64,000 nucleotides of DNA from Alphaproteobacteria bacterium (GCA_021774575.1 JAJFIX010000037.1:62001-126000); one strand, 5' to 3'; shown: positions 7,917 through 16,458, counted from the stretch's first letter. Translations and numbers: made by a program. Notes: generated by a model from the sequence alone, not told the origin.

Positions 7917-9317
7917 ATGATGCGCAAAATTAACCAAAACTTAAGGTTGTTAGCCGATCTTGAATACTCCTTAAAACCGAGAGTCGAGCTGCGGATGATT
8001 TGGCAATCAATGCTATCAATAGCCATTGTTGATGTCCTTGTTTTGTGTATTGCCGCCTTGGCGCTCGTGTCCATGGTGCGGCATCGCAAATATTTACATG
8101 TCTCGGGGTCCGTGTCGGGGCTGATTTGTATTGTTGCTGGCATCGTTCTCTTTGCATTGTTTTATGGGTCCGATCTCATTTTGGTCGCGGTGGCGCCGCA
8201 TGTCCTCACTCCCGATGCCGCTCTTGAGGTCATTAAAAACCTGCATCCGGATGCTGCGTGGATAACCGGGTCCTATGGTCTTGTACTCATCGTCTGGGGC
8301 TTTTTAATCGTTAACCGGAATGCGGCAAGCCAAATCAAGGAAAGTCAGTCCCTAAATGTGCAATTACAGGCCGAGCTCGAGTCACGAACCCGGGCGGAAA
8401 CCGAGCTAAAAGAGACCCAACGTCAATTGCGTTCAAAGGTTGAAAATTTGGAACGGACGTCTGCGGCCTATGAACGGCGCGGCGCGGAACTTGCGGACGG
8501 GGCGGACGAGTTGCGTGAGGCTCGCGATCAAGCGGAGAATGCTAATCGGAGTAAATCGGAATTTCTTGCGCTGATGAGCCACGAGTTGAGGACGCCACTA
8601 AATGCTGTGATCGGCTTTTCCGAGATGATTAAGGCGGAGACATTTGGTCCCGTCGGTAGCTCAAAATATCGTGATTATGCGACCGACATTCATGCTTCGG
8701 GCTGTCACCTTCTCCAGGTGATCAACGATATTCTTGACCTTTCGAAAGTCGAAGCGGGGGCGGAAGAACTCGTCGAGGAGGCCGTTGGCGCCAGCAGCCT
8801 CGTCAAAGCGGCGATGACTTTGGTTCAAGGTCGAGCCAGCCGGAGTGGAGTCACCCTTGATATCGATTTACCCGATGATCCGGTCACGCTTTTGGCTGAT
8901 GAGCGCAAACTCAAGCAGGTATTGATCAATCTATTGAGTAATGCCGTCAAATATACCGAAGCGGGCGGCACCTGTGCGCTGAAACTTCGCGCCGACACTG
9001 TTGATGGTTTGGTCTTTACCATTTCCGATACGGGTATAGGCATCGCGGCAAATGATATTCCCCAAGTGCTTTCGCAATTTGGTCAAGTGCAAAACCGATT
9101 GAATAGAAAATTGACAGGCAGTGGCCTTGGCCTGCCACTGACAACAGCTTTGGTCAAATTGCATGGTGGAACGATTTCAATTGAGAGCGTTGTTGGGCTC
9201 GGTACGACGGTCACTGTAACGTTGCCTCCCCAGCGTATATTGACGACCAATACTACGGTCGATCCGAAGCAGGCGATAGACCTTCCACCAAAAACTGCCG
9301 GCATGATGCAAGCTTGA
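7917..9317 (+). CDS. orphan membrane sensor histidine kinase
   Basis: 466 residues. Three hydrophobic helices lie in the N-terminal region (about 31-54, 66-95 and 117-134), then a coiled-coil linker (about 140-205), a HisKA domain with phospho-acceptor His222 in SHELRTPLN, and an HATPase domain with N-box Asn342, G1 DTGIGI (371-376) and GSGLGLPL. No PAS or HAMP is apparent, and the helices probably form a membrane-embedded sensor. Start uncertain: ATG 7917 (or 7920) lies in a very AT-rich stretch with no Shine-Dalgarno; an in-frame ATG at 7995 is possible and would remove the first 26 residues. There is no response regulator next to it, so its partner is elsewhere in the genome. Divergent from the subtilase gene. 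Confidence 0.9.
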   Translation: MMRKINQNLRLLADLEYSLKPRVELRMIWQSMLSIAIVDVLVLCIAALALVSMVRHRKYLHVSGSVSGLICIVAGIVLFALFYGSDLILVAVAPHVLTPDAALEVIKNLHPDAAWITGSYGLVLIVWGFLIVNRNAASQIKESQSLNVQLQAELESRTRAETELKETQRQLRSKVENLERTSAAYERRGAELADGADELREARDQAENANRSKSEFLALMSHELRTPLNAVIGFSEMIKAETFGPVGSSKYRDYATDIHASGCHLLQVINDILDLSKVEAGAEELVEEAVGASSLVKAAMTLVQGRASRSGVTLDIDLPDDPVTLLADERKLKQVLINLLSNAVKYTEAGGTCALKLRADTVDGLVFTISDTGIGIAANDIPQVLSQFGQVQNRLNRKLTGSGLGLPLTTALVKLHGGTISIESVVGLGTTVTVTLPPQRILTTNTTVDPKQAIDLPPKTAGMMQA

Positions 9318-9374
9318 GAGCCAACGTGTTCGATATTGGTCGCATCCGCTTGATTTTATCCATAAAATATTCTC

Positions 9375-9578
9375 ATGGAAAAAATCGCATATGCCATTTT
9401 GCTCCTCCTCGCCGGTTTATGGCTGGTCGTTCTGCTCGTCGGACTGGTGGCCGCATTTCCCTTTGGCTTGATCGGGTTTCTAGGGCTTGGCGCCATCGCC
9501 CTGCTTTTTGCAAAAGTTCTTCGAGAGCGGTTGGCCAGCGAGGAAGATGATTATTACGATCACAATATTGATAAATAG
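9375..9578 (+). CDS. small two-helix membrane protein
   Basis: 67 residues. Two closely spaced hydrophobic helices (about residues 5-27 and 29-48) end in a short basic segment and then an acidic tail with SEEDDYYDH. No recognised family. It lies 33 bases before the YbjQ-family gene on the same strand, so the two are probably co-transcribed; small membrane proteins often accompany YbjQ-type genes, which supports its reality. No clear ribosome-binding site precedes the ATG. Function unknown. Confidence 0.65.
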   Translation: MEKIAYAILLLLAGLWLVVLLVGLVAAFPFGLIGFLGLGAIALLFAKVLRERLASEEDDYYDHNIDK

Positions 9579-9611
9579 GGCTTTATATAAGTCGAATTGG
9601 TGGAGTGAGAA

Positions 9612-9944
9612 ATGGTGCTGATTACGACGCAAGATAGGTTTGACGATCATGAAATCGAGGCGACACTGGGTATCGTTCGAGGAAATACGATCAGGGCGCG
9701 CCATGTCGGTAAGGATATTCTTGCCGGATTAAGAAATATAGTCGGTGGCGAAATTACCGAATATACAAAAATGCTTGCCGAGGCGCGCGAACAGGCTCTT
9801 GATCGGATGATTGCCCAAGGAGAAGAGTTGGGCGCCGACGGCATCGTCGGGTTTCGATTTTCTACAGCGGCTGTGATGCAGGGGTCGGCAGAGCTGCTGG
9901 CCTATGGTACGGCTGTGCGTTTCCGTCCTCAGAACAAGGGTTAG
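9612..9944 (+). CDS. YbjQ/UPF0145 family protein (heavy-metal-binding-domain fold)
   Basis: 110 residues, full length for the family (E. coli YbjQ is about 107). Typical features: an N-terminal strand followed by GIVRGNTIRARHVGKD, then GGEITEYTKMLAEAREQA, and a C-terminal GADGIVGFRF. A GGAG ribosome site precedes the ATG. The family is predicted to form small pentameric or decameric rings and is sometimes called a putative heavy-metal-binding domain, but a biochemical role is not established. Probably in a two-gene unit with the preceding small membrane protein. Confidence 0.85.
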   Translation: MVLITTQDRFDDHEIEATLGIVRGNTIRARHVGKDILAGLRNIVGGEITEYTKMLAEAREQALDRMIAQGEELGADGIVGFRFSTAAVMQGSAELLAYGTAVRFRPQNKG

Positions 9945-10013
9945 GGCACGATTATCGGGCCGAATGCGGTGATTTGCATTACTGATCTGTTTCTGGCGCT
10001 AAATATGCTAGGC

Positions 10014-10019
10014 TATACT
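10014..10019 (+). promoter_or_regulatory. possible -10 box for the glycine-zipper protein gene
   Basis: TATACT preceded 17 bases upstream by a poor -35 (TTCTGG). If used, it would start an mRNA with a leader of about 165 bases containing the nested hairpin at 10086-10122. Confidence 0.25.
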
Positions 10020-10085
10020 CAGTCGGCGCCGAGAGCATAGTCGACCGGTTGGGCGGTAAATGCATTCCCGTTCTAGCCTACTGGA

Positions 10086-10122
10086 GAAGCGTCGGTCATA
10101 GACCGAATGCTGGGAGCGCTTC
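10086..10122 (+). other. nested stem-loop in the leader of the glycine-zipper gene
   Basis: Outer arms GAAGCG (10086-10091) and CGCTTC (10117-10122) enclose an adjacent inner hairpin TCGGTC/GACCGA (10092-10097, 10101-10106). It lies about 70 bases before the start codon at 10191. Could be an operator or a structured 5' leader; no known riboswitch class is recognised. Confidence 0.4.
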
Positions 10123-10190
10123 GAAAAGTACATGACGTCAACCATAACGTTCTATGTGAGGGTGACACCCGGGTAAAAGGAGTTTGAACA

Positions 10191-10916
10191 ATGCGAAAAT
10201 TTGTCATCTTAGCAGCTGCACTGCTGGCATTCGGTTCTCTACAGACCCGTTCCGCCACGGCGCAGGTGTTTGAAAGACCAAGTAACTGCAATGATTTTTC
10301 CATGACCGACGAGACTGCCTATAACGGCATCGTGGGGCATGCGCCAATGACCCTGATGGCCTGCCAAAACGGTATGTTCATGGAACATGGCAATCGTTCG
10401 GGCGCATTCTCCGGCCGGATGTTTATGGCGGCAAATTTTGATCTCAATACCAATAGAATTAGCGGCACGGTCGTTGATTATGAGGATGGAACCGGGTGTG
10501 GCCCCAATAGCTATGCGGTCGATGGCGAACTTATCGACGGCCAGTTCCTCGACCTGTCCGGCCTGAGACCCGTGCGGTTGGATAGCGGCTCGTTTAATGC
10601 TTGCATGGTTACTGGCGAGGTCGAGCGGGTTGACCGGCAATTTACCTTGCTCCCGCAGTTGCCGCCAACGCCACCGCAAAGTTCTAATAATACCCAGAAT
10701 TCGAACTCGACGACGGTTACCTCGAGTTCTGGTGGCGTATCGACATCGACAAACACGTCCGGGCGCAGTTGTGGCATCAACGCCGGGACCCTTGTCGGCG
10801 GCGCGCTCGGCGGTTTTGCCGGGTCGCAGATCGGCAGTGGCTCGGGCAACCAGGCTGCTATTGCCGGTGGGGCATTACTTGGCGCCCTGGCGGGAACACA
10901 GGCTGGGTGTCGCTGA
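10191..10916 (+). CDS. secreted protein with C-terminal glycine zipper
   Basis: 241 residues. A perfect AAAAGGAG site lies 9 bases before the ATG. A signal peptide (about 1-24, cleaved after ATA) precedes a Cys-containing globular region (about 30-150; six cysteines could form disulfides), then a Pro, and Ser/Thr/Asn-rich linker (about 152-195). The C-terminus (about 200-240) is a glycine zipper with repeated GG-x3-G/GALLGALAG patterns, like the 17-kDa surface-antigen and glycine-zipper 2TM proteins of Gram-negative envelopes. Such zippers usually pair two helices in or at a membrane. The N-terminal domain is not recognised. Monocistronic: a strong terminator follows. Confidence 0.75.
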   Translation: MRKFVILAAALLAFGSLQTRSATAQVFERPSNCNDFSMTDETAYNGIVGHAPMTLMACQNGMFMEHGNRSGAFSGRMFMAANFDLNTNRISGTVVDYEDGTGCGPNSYAVDGELIDGQFLDLSGLRPVRLDSGSFNACMVTGEVERVDRQFTLLPQLPPTPPQSSNNTQNSNSTTVTSSSGGVSTSTNTSGRSCGINAGTLVGGALGGFAGSQIGSGSGNQAAIAGGALLGALAGTQAGCR

Positions 10917-10953
10917 TCGCTTCGTCATCGACTGATGCTTTTGATCTAGGTTT

Positions 10954-10994
10954 GAGCCCGAGGGCATATATATGTCCTCGGGCTCGGCGATTCT
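10954..10994 (+). terminator. rho-independent terminator of the glycine-zipper gene
   Basis: A 14-bp stem with one G-T pair (arms 10954-10967 and 10972-10985, ATAT loop), followed by TTCTGTTTT a few bases later. It sits 37 bases after the stop codon. Confidence 0.75.
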
Positions 10995-11018
10995 GTTTTA
11001 AGAAAATGGTGCACTCAA

Positions 11019-12119
11019 TTGAGCAACACGGTTAAGCTCGGCTATTTCGCCCAACCAATTCACCCCAAAAACAGAAATTATTTCGACGTCCTCAATGAAA
11101 ATATCGAGGCGGTGATTCTGGCCGACAAGCTCGGGTTTGAAGAGGCGTTCTTTGGCGAGCATTTTACCGATATATGTGAGCCGATCACCTCGGCCCTGCT
11201 GTTTATCGCCCGCCTGATTCCCGAAACAAAGACGATCCGGCTTGGCAGTATGACCACCAATTTGCCGGTCTATCACCCGGTGATGCTGGCCGGTCAGGTG
11301 GCAATGATCGATCAGATGGCCCAGGGCCGCTTCATTTGGGGGATCGGTCCGGGGGGACAGCCTTCGGATATCGAAGTTTTCGGCAATATGGAGATCGACC
11401 GCAACGCCAAGATGCTGGAGGCATTTGAGCAAATTCTCGCGGTATGGAACGAGGCGCCCCCTTATGATCAGGCCGGTGATTTTTGGTCATTTTCGACCGG
11501 CAAAACTTTTCGTCCGGAAATAGGCCAAGGCATAGCGCCAAAACCCTTTCATCTTCCCCATCCACCGGTCGTCGTGACGGTCCTGGCACCGCACAGCCAG
11601 GGTATTGCCCACGCTGCGACGCGAGGATGGACGCCGATTTCGTCGAATTATGTCCAGGCCCATTGGGTGGCCACCCATTTACCTAAACTGCTGGAAGGCC
11701 AGAAGAACGGCGGGCACCCCGAAGACCCTTCGGTTTGGCGGGTAGCAAAGAGTATTTTCGTTGCAGACGATGCCGACACTGCGCGCGCCTACGCAAAATC
11801 CGTCGACGGTCCCTATGGCTTCTATTTCAAAAATATCATGGATAAACTCGCCGGCGGTGGCCGCAAGGGCCTCTTTGCCGCTCATCCTGGCCAGACCGAA
11901 GAAGAAATCACCGTTGAGCAATCTCTCGAGACGCAGGTTATTGCTGGCGCTGTCAACGATGTGGTTGACCAGCTACTCGCATTTCGCGAGGAGGTCGGGC
12001 CGTTTGGAACGCTCATATATACCGCCCATGATTGGGCCGACCCGACCTTGGGGCGGCGATCAATGACCCTGATGGCCGAGCAAGTCATGCCGCGCTTCAA
12101 TGAAGCGCTTAAGACGTAG
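11019..12119 (+). CDS. LLM-class flavin-dependent oxidoreductase (luciferase-like)
   Basis: 366 residues in the bacterial luciferase-like monooxygenase family. Seen: an N-terminal beta strand (KLGYFAQPIHP), a GFEEAFFGEHF motif near residue 50, a TTNLPVYHPV segment and a GRFIWGIGPGG phosphate-binding stretch, all typical of F420- or FMN-dependent alkanal/alkane monooxygenase-type TIM barrels. The start is a TTG at 11019; no ATG fits the reading frame upstream and the conserved strand starts a few residues later. Alone on its strand, it converges on and overlaps by 11 bases the glutamate-synthase-like gene. Substrate unknown; FMN is the more likely cofactor in a proteobacterium. Confidence 0.88.
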   Translation: MSNTVKLGYFAQPIHPKNRNYFDVLNENIEAVILADKLGFEEAFFGEHFTDICEPITSALLFIARLIPETKTIRLGSMTTNLPVYHPVMLAGQVAMIDQMAQGRFIWGIGPGGQPSDIEVFGNMEIDRNAKMLEAFEQILAVWNEAPPYDQAGDFWSFSTGKTFRPEIGQGIAPKPFHLPHPPVVVTVLAPHSQGIAHAATRGWTPISSNYVQAHWVATHLPKLLEGQKNGGHPEDPSVWRVAKSIFVADDADTARAYAKSVDGPYGFYFKNIMDKLAGGGRKGLFAAHPGQTEEEITVEQSLETQVIAGAVNDVVDQLLAFREEVGPFGTLIYTAHDWADPTLGRRSMTLMAEQVMPRFNEALKT

Positions 12120-13605
12120 GGTTGGGATAAATCTCGGCAAAGGATTTGGTGCGGCCGTTCGCCATCACAATATGGCAATGATGGCGCTTTAATTTACTCG
12201 GCTGTGTGACACCGCATGATTGGGCAATCGTACAGACTTCCTTAACCATTGTTTTTGCATAATTTTCGACCTTGGTCGCCTTGTCGCTCGGGTCGAGGCC
12301 TCCCTGCAAGCGCGGGTTATGGGTGGCGACGCCTGTCGGGCATTTGTTGGTATTGCATCTCATAGCCTGAATACAACCGAGTGAGAGCATGAACCCGCGT
12401 GCGCTGTTGATCGCGTCAGCCCCGGCGGCAAGAGCCCAGGCGACCTCGGTGGAGGTGATTAACTTGCCCGCGGCAATCAACTTGATGCGGTCGCGCAGCC
12501 CGTGCTGGGTCAACCGGTCATCGACCAGGGGCAGGGCCTCCTGGATTTGCAATCCGACATTGTCCATCAGGCTTGCCGGGGCAGCGCCCGAACCGCCGTC
12601 GCCACCGTCAATCGTGATGAAGTCGGGTGCGGCGTTGGGGCCGCGTCGGCCGATTTCTTGGCAAAATTCATCGATCCACCCATACGCCCCAATGACCGTT
12701 TTAAATCCTGTCGGCTTGCCAGTGATGCGCCGCACGCGCTCGATGAAATCCAGCAACTCGCCGATATTGTCGATATTGGGAAAACGGTTTGGACTGATCG
12801 AGGCCTTGCCCACGGGAATACCGCGTACCTTCGCAATCTCGTCTGTTACTTTGGCGGCGGGAAGAATGCCGCCTTTGCCTGGTTTCGCCCCTTGTGCGAG
12901 CTTAATTTCGAACATTTTGACTTGGCTATGGGCGGCGATTTCGGTGAGCTTGTCCACGTCAAGGTCCCCGTTTTCATCGCGAACCCCATACATCGCCGTG
13001 CCGATTTGAAAGATGAGATCGCTCCCTCCCTCAAGATGCCAGGGACTTAGTCCCCCTTCACCTGTATTGAGCCAGCATCCGGCCCGGGCTGCTCCGTGAG
13101 ATAAGGCTTGCACTGCGGGTTTTGAAATGGCGCCATAACTCATTGCCGAAATATTATAAAATGCGCCCGCGCTATAAGGGTTGGGGCAATTCGACCCAAA
13201 CAAAATTGGCCCGGGTGCGACACTATCTTCGTCAAGAATTGGAAATGGGCAATTAAGAAAGATCACTGTACCGGCCGGCCGTAGGTCGCGGGTAGACCCG
13301 AAGGCGATTGCCGACCCGTCGCCCCTGGCGGCGCGATAGACCCAGTTTCTCTGCTCCCGGTTGAACGGCATTTCTTCTCGGTCCGCCGAGAAAAAATACT
13401 GCCTAAAAAATACCCCGAAATGGGTGAATATATGACGCAACCGGCCGACAACAGGATAATTGTGGCGGATTGCATCTTTGTGTTGAAGGCTATCTATGGT
13501 GAAGACGATTGCCACAAAAAGAAGTCCGGTCCCAACTGCGAAAATAAACAGTGCCGACAAAAATGTAATGGCATTTTGGGAATAGGCGCTAATATGGTCG
13601 ATCAT
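12109..13605 (-). CDS. membrane-anchored FMN-binding glutamate synthase-like protein
   Basis: 498 residues from ATG 13605 (RBS-like AAGGG upstream). A GTG at 13737 would add 44 residues of weak composition; I prefer 13605. One N-terminal transmembrane helix (about 12-37) is followed by a FMN-binding barrel of the GltB central-domain type: NISAMSYGAISKPA, GEGGLSPWH, ITIDGGDGGSGAAP and the C-x5-C-x4-C iron-sulfur motif CIQAMRCNTNKC. The class-II amidotransferase and GXGXG domains of full glutamate synthase are absent. Proteins of this shape are annotated as FMN-binding glutamate synthase family; physiological activity is not settled. It has no GltD-like partner nearby. Confidence 0.88.
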   Translation of the reverse strand: MIDHISAYSQNAITFLSALFIFAVGTGLLFVAIVFTIDSLQHKDAIRHNYPVVGRLRHIFTHFGVFFRQYFFSADREEMPFNREQRNWVYRAARGDGSAIAFGSTRDLRPAGTVIFLNCPFPILDEDSVAPGPILFGSNCPNPYSAGAFYNISAMSYGAISKPAVQALSHGAARAGCWLNTGEGGLSPWHLEGGSDLIFQIGTAMYGVRDENGDLDVDKLTEIAAHSQVKMFEIKLAQGAKPGKGGILPAAKVTDEIAKVRGIPVGKASISPNRFPNIDNIGELLDFIERVRRITGKPTGFKTVIGAYGWIDEFCQEIGRRGPNAAPDFITIDGGDGGSGAAPASLMDNVGLQIQEALPLVDDRLTQHGLRDRIKLIAAGKLITSTEVAWALAAGADAINSARGFMLSLGCIQAMRCNTNKCPTGVATHNPRLQGGLDPSDKATKVENYAKTMVKEVCTIAQSCGVTQPSKLKRHHCHIVMANGRTKSFAEIYPNPTS

Positions 13606-13648
13606 GGAATGGGAGCCCTTTGCGAGCGTCTGAGTTAGCACTGAGACA

Positions 13649-13677
13649 ATTGGCGATTGGTTAACAATCGCGCCAAT
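13649..13677. promoter_or_regulatory. imperfect dyad upstream of the glutamate-synthase-like gene
   Basis: ATTGGCG-ATTG, then a centre GTTAA, then CAATCGCGCCAAT: 11-bp complementary arms with a two-base bulge. It lies 44 bases upstream of the ATG at 13605, in the divergent region shared with the CAP-domain gene. Operator candidate; regulator unknown. Confidence 0.4.
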
Positions 13678-13828
13678 AGCGTAAAATAGATGGTGCGAAG
13701 TGTGCCGGAGCAGCGCCGGTGGCGAAAGGCCGTTCACTCGAAAGTGATCCTGCGATCAATGTTGTTACCTGACGTTATATTGACCGGGGAACGGTGCGAA
13801 CTCACTTAGAGTCGAGGAGGTGGCAGTC

Positions 13829-14683
13829 ATGCTGTCCATAGGACGTATTGGATTGAATTTTTCTGGGCTGTTTGCGGCGACTTTTGCCGTTGTAGTTTCT
13901 TTGACCTTGCCGGCCTTGGCACAGCTGCCCGACATTCGGTCTCTCGAATCTTATGGCAATTGGGCATATCAGGTGTTGGCTCAACCGCCTACTGGCATTG
14001 GCTTTATGGCGAATGCCGAGGCTGATATTTTAGCTCAAACGAACCAGACACGGGCTCAGAGTGGACTAACTTCGGTCATCGGCTCTGCCCAATTACAAGC
14101 GGTGGCTCGGGTCCACGCCATCGACATGCTGGAACGCGGGTTTTTTAATCACGTCAATCCCGAGGGGCGCGGCCCAGCGGATCGCGTCGGTATTCTCGAC
14201 CGTAGTTTTATTGGCACGACCGGGGAAAATATCGCCAGCAAGAGCGGATTTTTCGAACGAGACGAAGCCGGTCTCGCCCGGCAATTTCATAATAATTGGA
14301 TGGGGAGCGAGGGGCATCGGCAGAATATTTTACGTGGTAATTGGACGGCGTTAGGGGTTGGTGTGGCCTATCGCGATGGCGCCGTCGTTGCCGTTCAGGT
14401 CTTTGGCAATGAAAAGGCGCGGCTCGAGCAACCGGCACCGATTAGTGTCCGGCGGGGCGAAGGGCTTGACCTGCGCGCGCGGGGGGGAAATGCGACGCCG
14501 CAGCTCTTTGACTTGTGGGACCCGGTGCGTATGAGGACTGTTGGCCGCCCTATGCAAATTGGTAGCGGCCTCATTGATGGGGCGCTCGCTGTGGCGGCCG
14601 GGACATATAGCGTTCGATTTTATTTCGCCGAAGGGGCGGGACGATTTCAAATATTCACGGGGCCTCGGTTGATCGTGCGATAG
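13829..14683 (+). CDS. secreted CAP-domain (SCP/PR-1-like) protein
   Basis: 284 residues from ATG 13829, chosen for AGGAGG 8 bases upstream; a GTG at 13820 falls inside that site. Signal peptide about 1-32. The CAP domain (about 60-195) shows NQTRAQSGL, HAIDMLERGFFNH, GENIASKSG and HNNWMGSEGHRQNIL, including the two His and Glu residues of the cavity. The remaining C-terminal 90 residues form an unrecognised beta-rich extension. In the family the domain may bind lipids, Ca2+ or carbohydrates, or cleave peptides; the function in bacteria is generally unknown. Monocistronic, converging on a small membrane protein gene. Confidence 0.88.
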   Translation: MLSIGRIGLNFSGLFAATFAVVVSLTLPALAQLPDIRSLESYGNWAYQVLAQPPTGIGFMANAEADILAQTNQTRAQSGLTSVIGSAQLQAVARVHAIDMLERGFFNHVNPEGRGPADRVGILDRSFIGTTGENIASKSGFFERDEAGLARQFHNNWMGSEGHRQNILRGNWTALGVGVAYRDGAVVAVQVFGNEKARLEQPAPISVRRGEGLDLRARGGNATPQLFDLWDPVRMRTVGRPMQIGSGLIDGALAVAAGTYSVRFYFAEGAGRFQIFTGPRLIVR

Positions 14684-14692
14684 GCGAAAACC

Positions 14693-14974
14693 TTAGAGCA
14701 GCCCATCGTCGCTGAACCGGCGAACCCAGATAAAAATTACCAGCCCTGAAATAAATAGAAACAGACCAAGTTCAATATTGGCGAGCCAAACAACGGCTTC
14801 GTTAAACCCGCCCGAGCCTATGCGCAAATTATGTCCGGCCATTTGCGTATAAAAATCGTTCACGGAAATGGGGCGCCAGCGGCCTGTCGCCGACCAGCTA
14901 AGACCCTCTCGAAGCCAAACGAACGCACCTCCGACCATGAGAGATGCGGCAATTCCAACAAAGAGTATGGGCAT
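14693..14974 (-). CDS. small two-helix membrane protein
   Basis: 93 residues from ATG 14974. An in-frame GTG at 15097 would add 41 residues that run into the intergenic region; the ATG gives a clean hydrophobic N-terminus. Two transmembrane helices (about residues 2-20 and 66-88) flank a soluble loop of about 45 residues with RWRPISVNDFY. The C-terminus is basic then acidic (RRFSDDGLL). No family recognised. Divergent from the lipoprotein gene at 15141 and convergent with the CAP gene. Confidence 0.6.
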   Translation of the reverse strand: MPILFVGIAASLMVGGAFVWLREGLSWSATGRWRPISVNDFYTQMAGHNLRIGSGGFNEAVVWLANIELGLFLFISGLVIFIWVRRFSDDGLL

Positions 14975-15140
14975 AAGCCAACCTCGCTTTTGCACACTGT
15001 TGCGGAAAAGTGTCGATATTTTCTTAAAAAATGCCAAATATAGGGTATATGTGTGCGCTGTGTCGTGCAACCTGACGACCTGGACGAGGGCGCTCACTAG
15101 AAACTTGGACGTATTGCGCTTTTTTTAAGAGGGAAATCTG

Positions 15141-15539
15141 ATGAGGCACAGTGCAACGTCTTTGGTGGTACTGGTACTGTTGAGCGCACTGACCGGCTGT
15201 GCAGTTGCGTCTCAGTTTGATCAATCGCTAAGAGGTTTGGAAGGCCAGTCGGCGATCAGTTTAGGCGATGGCAATACAAACTTTTTCGCCCGCGACCGGT
15301 TTGACGGGTTTGATCTGACAATAAACTATAGGCATCCCCAGCAGGGCGTCAGCGATCAGGTGACGTTGGATAGTTGCCGGCAGAAATTTGATCTCGCCGC
15401 AGTACGGGCGGCTCAAATGCGCGGCCGGTTTATCTCACGGATCGATAATAGATTGATCACCTCCCGGGTCCGCCCGTCCTTCGATGCACCGGGGTTTAGT
15501 GAGTGCACGATGTCGGCGCCGACGCGCTATACCGGTTGA
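15141..15539 (+). CDS. small lipoprotein of unknown function
   Basis: 132 residues. An AGAGGGAAA ribosome site lies before the ATG. The first 20 residues are a lipoprotein signal with lipobox LTGC (Cys20). The mature part (about 112 residues) has two further cysteines, at SCRQKF and SECTM, which may pair. No known family. Its stop codon lies inside a palindrome and the next gene starts 13 bases later, so it may share a transcript with the deacetylase-amidase pair. Confidence 0.65.
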   Translation: MRHSATSLVVLVLLSALTGCAVASQFDQSLRGLEGQSAISLGDGNTNFFARDRFDGFDLTINYRHPQQGVSDQVTLDSCRQKFDLAAVRAAQMRGRFISRIDNRLITSRVRPSFDAPGFSECTMSAPTRYTG

Positions 15540-15545
15540 CCGGTA
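15530..15545 (+). other. intercistronic palindrome between lipoprotein and deacetylase genes
   Basis: TACCGGT-TG-ACCGGTA, perfect 7-bp arms. The lipoprotein stop codon (15537-15539) lies at its centre and the next start is 7 bases downstream. Could be an operator for the downstream pair or an mRNA hairpin affecting translation of the GTG start. Confidence 0.5.
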
Positions 15546-15552
15546 GGATAGT

Positions 15553-16458
15553 GTGAGCGGGGATAGTGCACTAACTCCTGAACAACGTATTGCCTTCTCG
15601 CCCATTGAGGGACGGGCACCATTGCACCTGCCCGACGGTGCGCGGTTGGCAATTTGGCCAGTGCTGGCCCTTGAACGCTGGGACATTGCAACGGCAATGC
15701 CACGGACTGTGCTTCCACCCCCCCAGGGTCAGGTTTTTTTGCCAGACGTGCCCAATTGGAGTTGGCATGAATATGGAATGCGGGTGGGGTTCTGGCGGAT
15801 AAAGAAGGTTTTCGAACGGTTTGGCGTGCGCCCAACTGTGACGATTAATGCCGCCGTCTGCGAAAGCTACCCCGCCGTTGTCGAGGCCTGCCGGGAAAAC
15901 GGTTGGGAATTTAATGCCCATTCCTACGGCCAGGTTCCGATGCATAAATTGGATAATCAGCAAGAGGTCATTGCAAAGAGTCTCGATATCATAGGTGCGG
16001 CCTGCGGCAAGCGGCCTCGCGGCTGGTTTGGTCCCGGCTTGACCCAAACTCTGGATACTATGGATTTACTGGCCCAAGCGGGGGTCGAATATGTTGGCGA
16101 TCTGGTGCTCGACGATCAGCCGGTCACCGTCGAAACCGACCATGGCCCGATCGTCGCGCTCCCCTATAATTTTGAGCTGCATGATATCGCCCAACAGATG
16201 ATCCAGTATCACAGCTCGGAAGTTTATGCGCGACGGGCCATAGACGCCTTTGACTGGCTTTACGAAGAAGCGGGACGCGAGGACGGAGCCGGTGCGCGGG
16301 TGTTGAGTTTTGCCGTTCACCCCTATATCAGCGGCCAGGCCCACAGAATAAGATATGTGCAAGAGGCGATTGAATATATGACCAGCAAGCCGGGTGTGGT
16401 GATTTGGGACGGGGAGCAGATCCTCGATTGGTATTTGGAGGCACGCGACGCCGAATGA
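15553..16458 (+). CDS. polysaccharide deacetylase / PuuE-like family protein
   Basis: 301 residues, GTG start with TAGGA just upstream. It has the NodB-like barrel of the polysaccharide deacetylase superfamily: GARLAIWPVLALERWD near residue 30, RPTVTINAAVCESYP, GWEFNAHSYGQVPMH (His ligands), RGWFGPGLTQTLDTM and a late SFAVHPYISGQ. The first-motif Asp pair of classical deacetylases is not evident, matching the divergent allantoinase-like (PuuE) branch that acts on small amides rather than chitin. It overlaps the amidase gene by 4 bases, which suggests a joint role in breaking down an amide or ureide. Cytoplasmic: no signal peptide. Confidence 0.82.
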   Translation: MSGDSALTPEQRIAFSPIEGRAPLHLPDGARLAIWPVLALERWDIATAMPRTVLPPPQGQVFLPDVPNWSWHEYGMRVGFWRIKKVFERFGVRPTVTINAAVCESYPAVVEACRENGWEFNAHSYGQVPMHKLDNQQEVIAKSLDIIGAACGKRPRGWFGPGLTQTLDTMDLLAQAGVEYVGDLVLDDQPVTVETDHGPIVALPYNFELHDIAQQMIQYHSSEVYARRAIDAFDWLYEEAGREDGAGARVLSFAVHPYISGQAHRIRYVQEAIEYMTSKPGVVIWDGEQILDWYLEARDAE

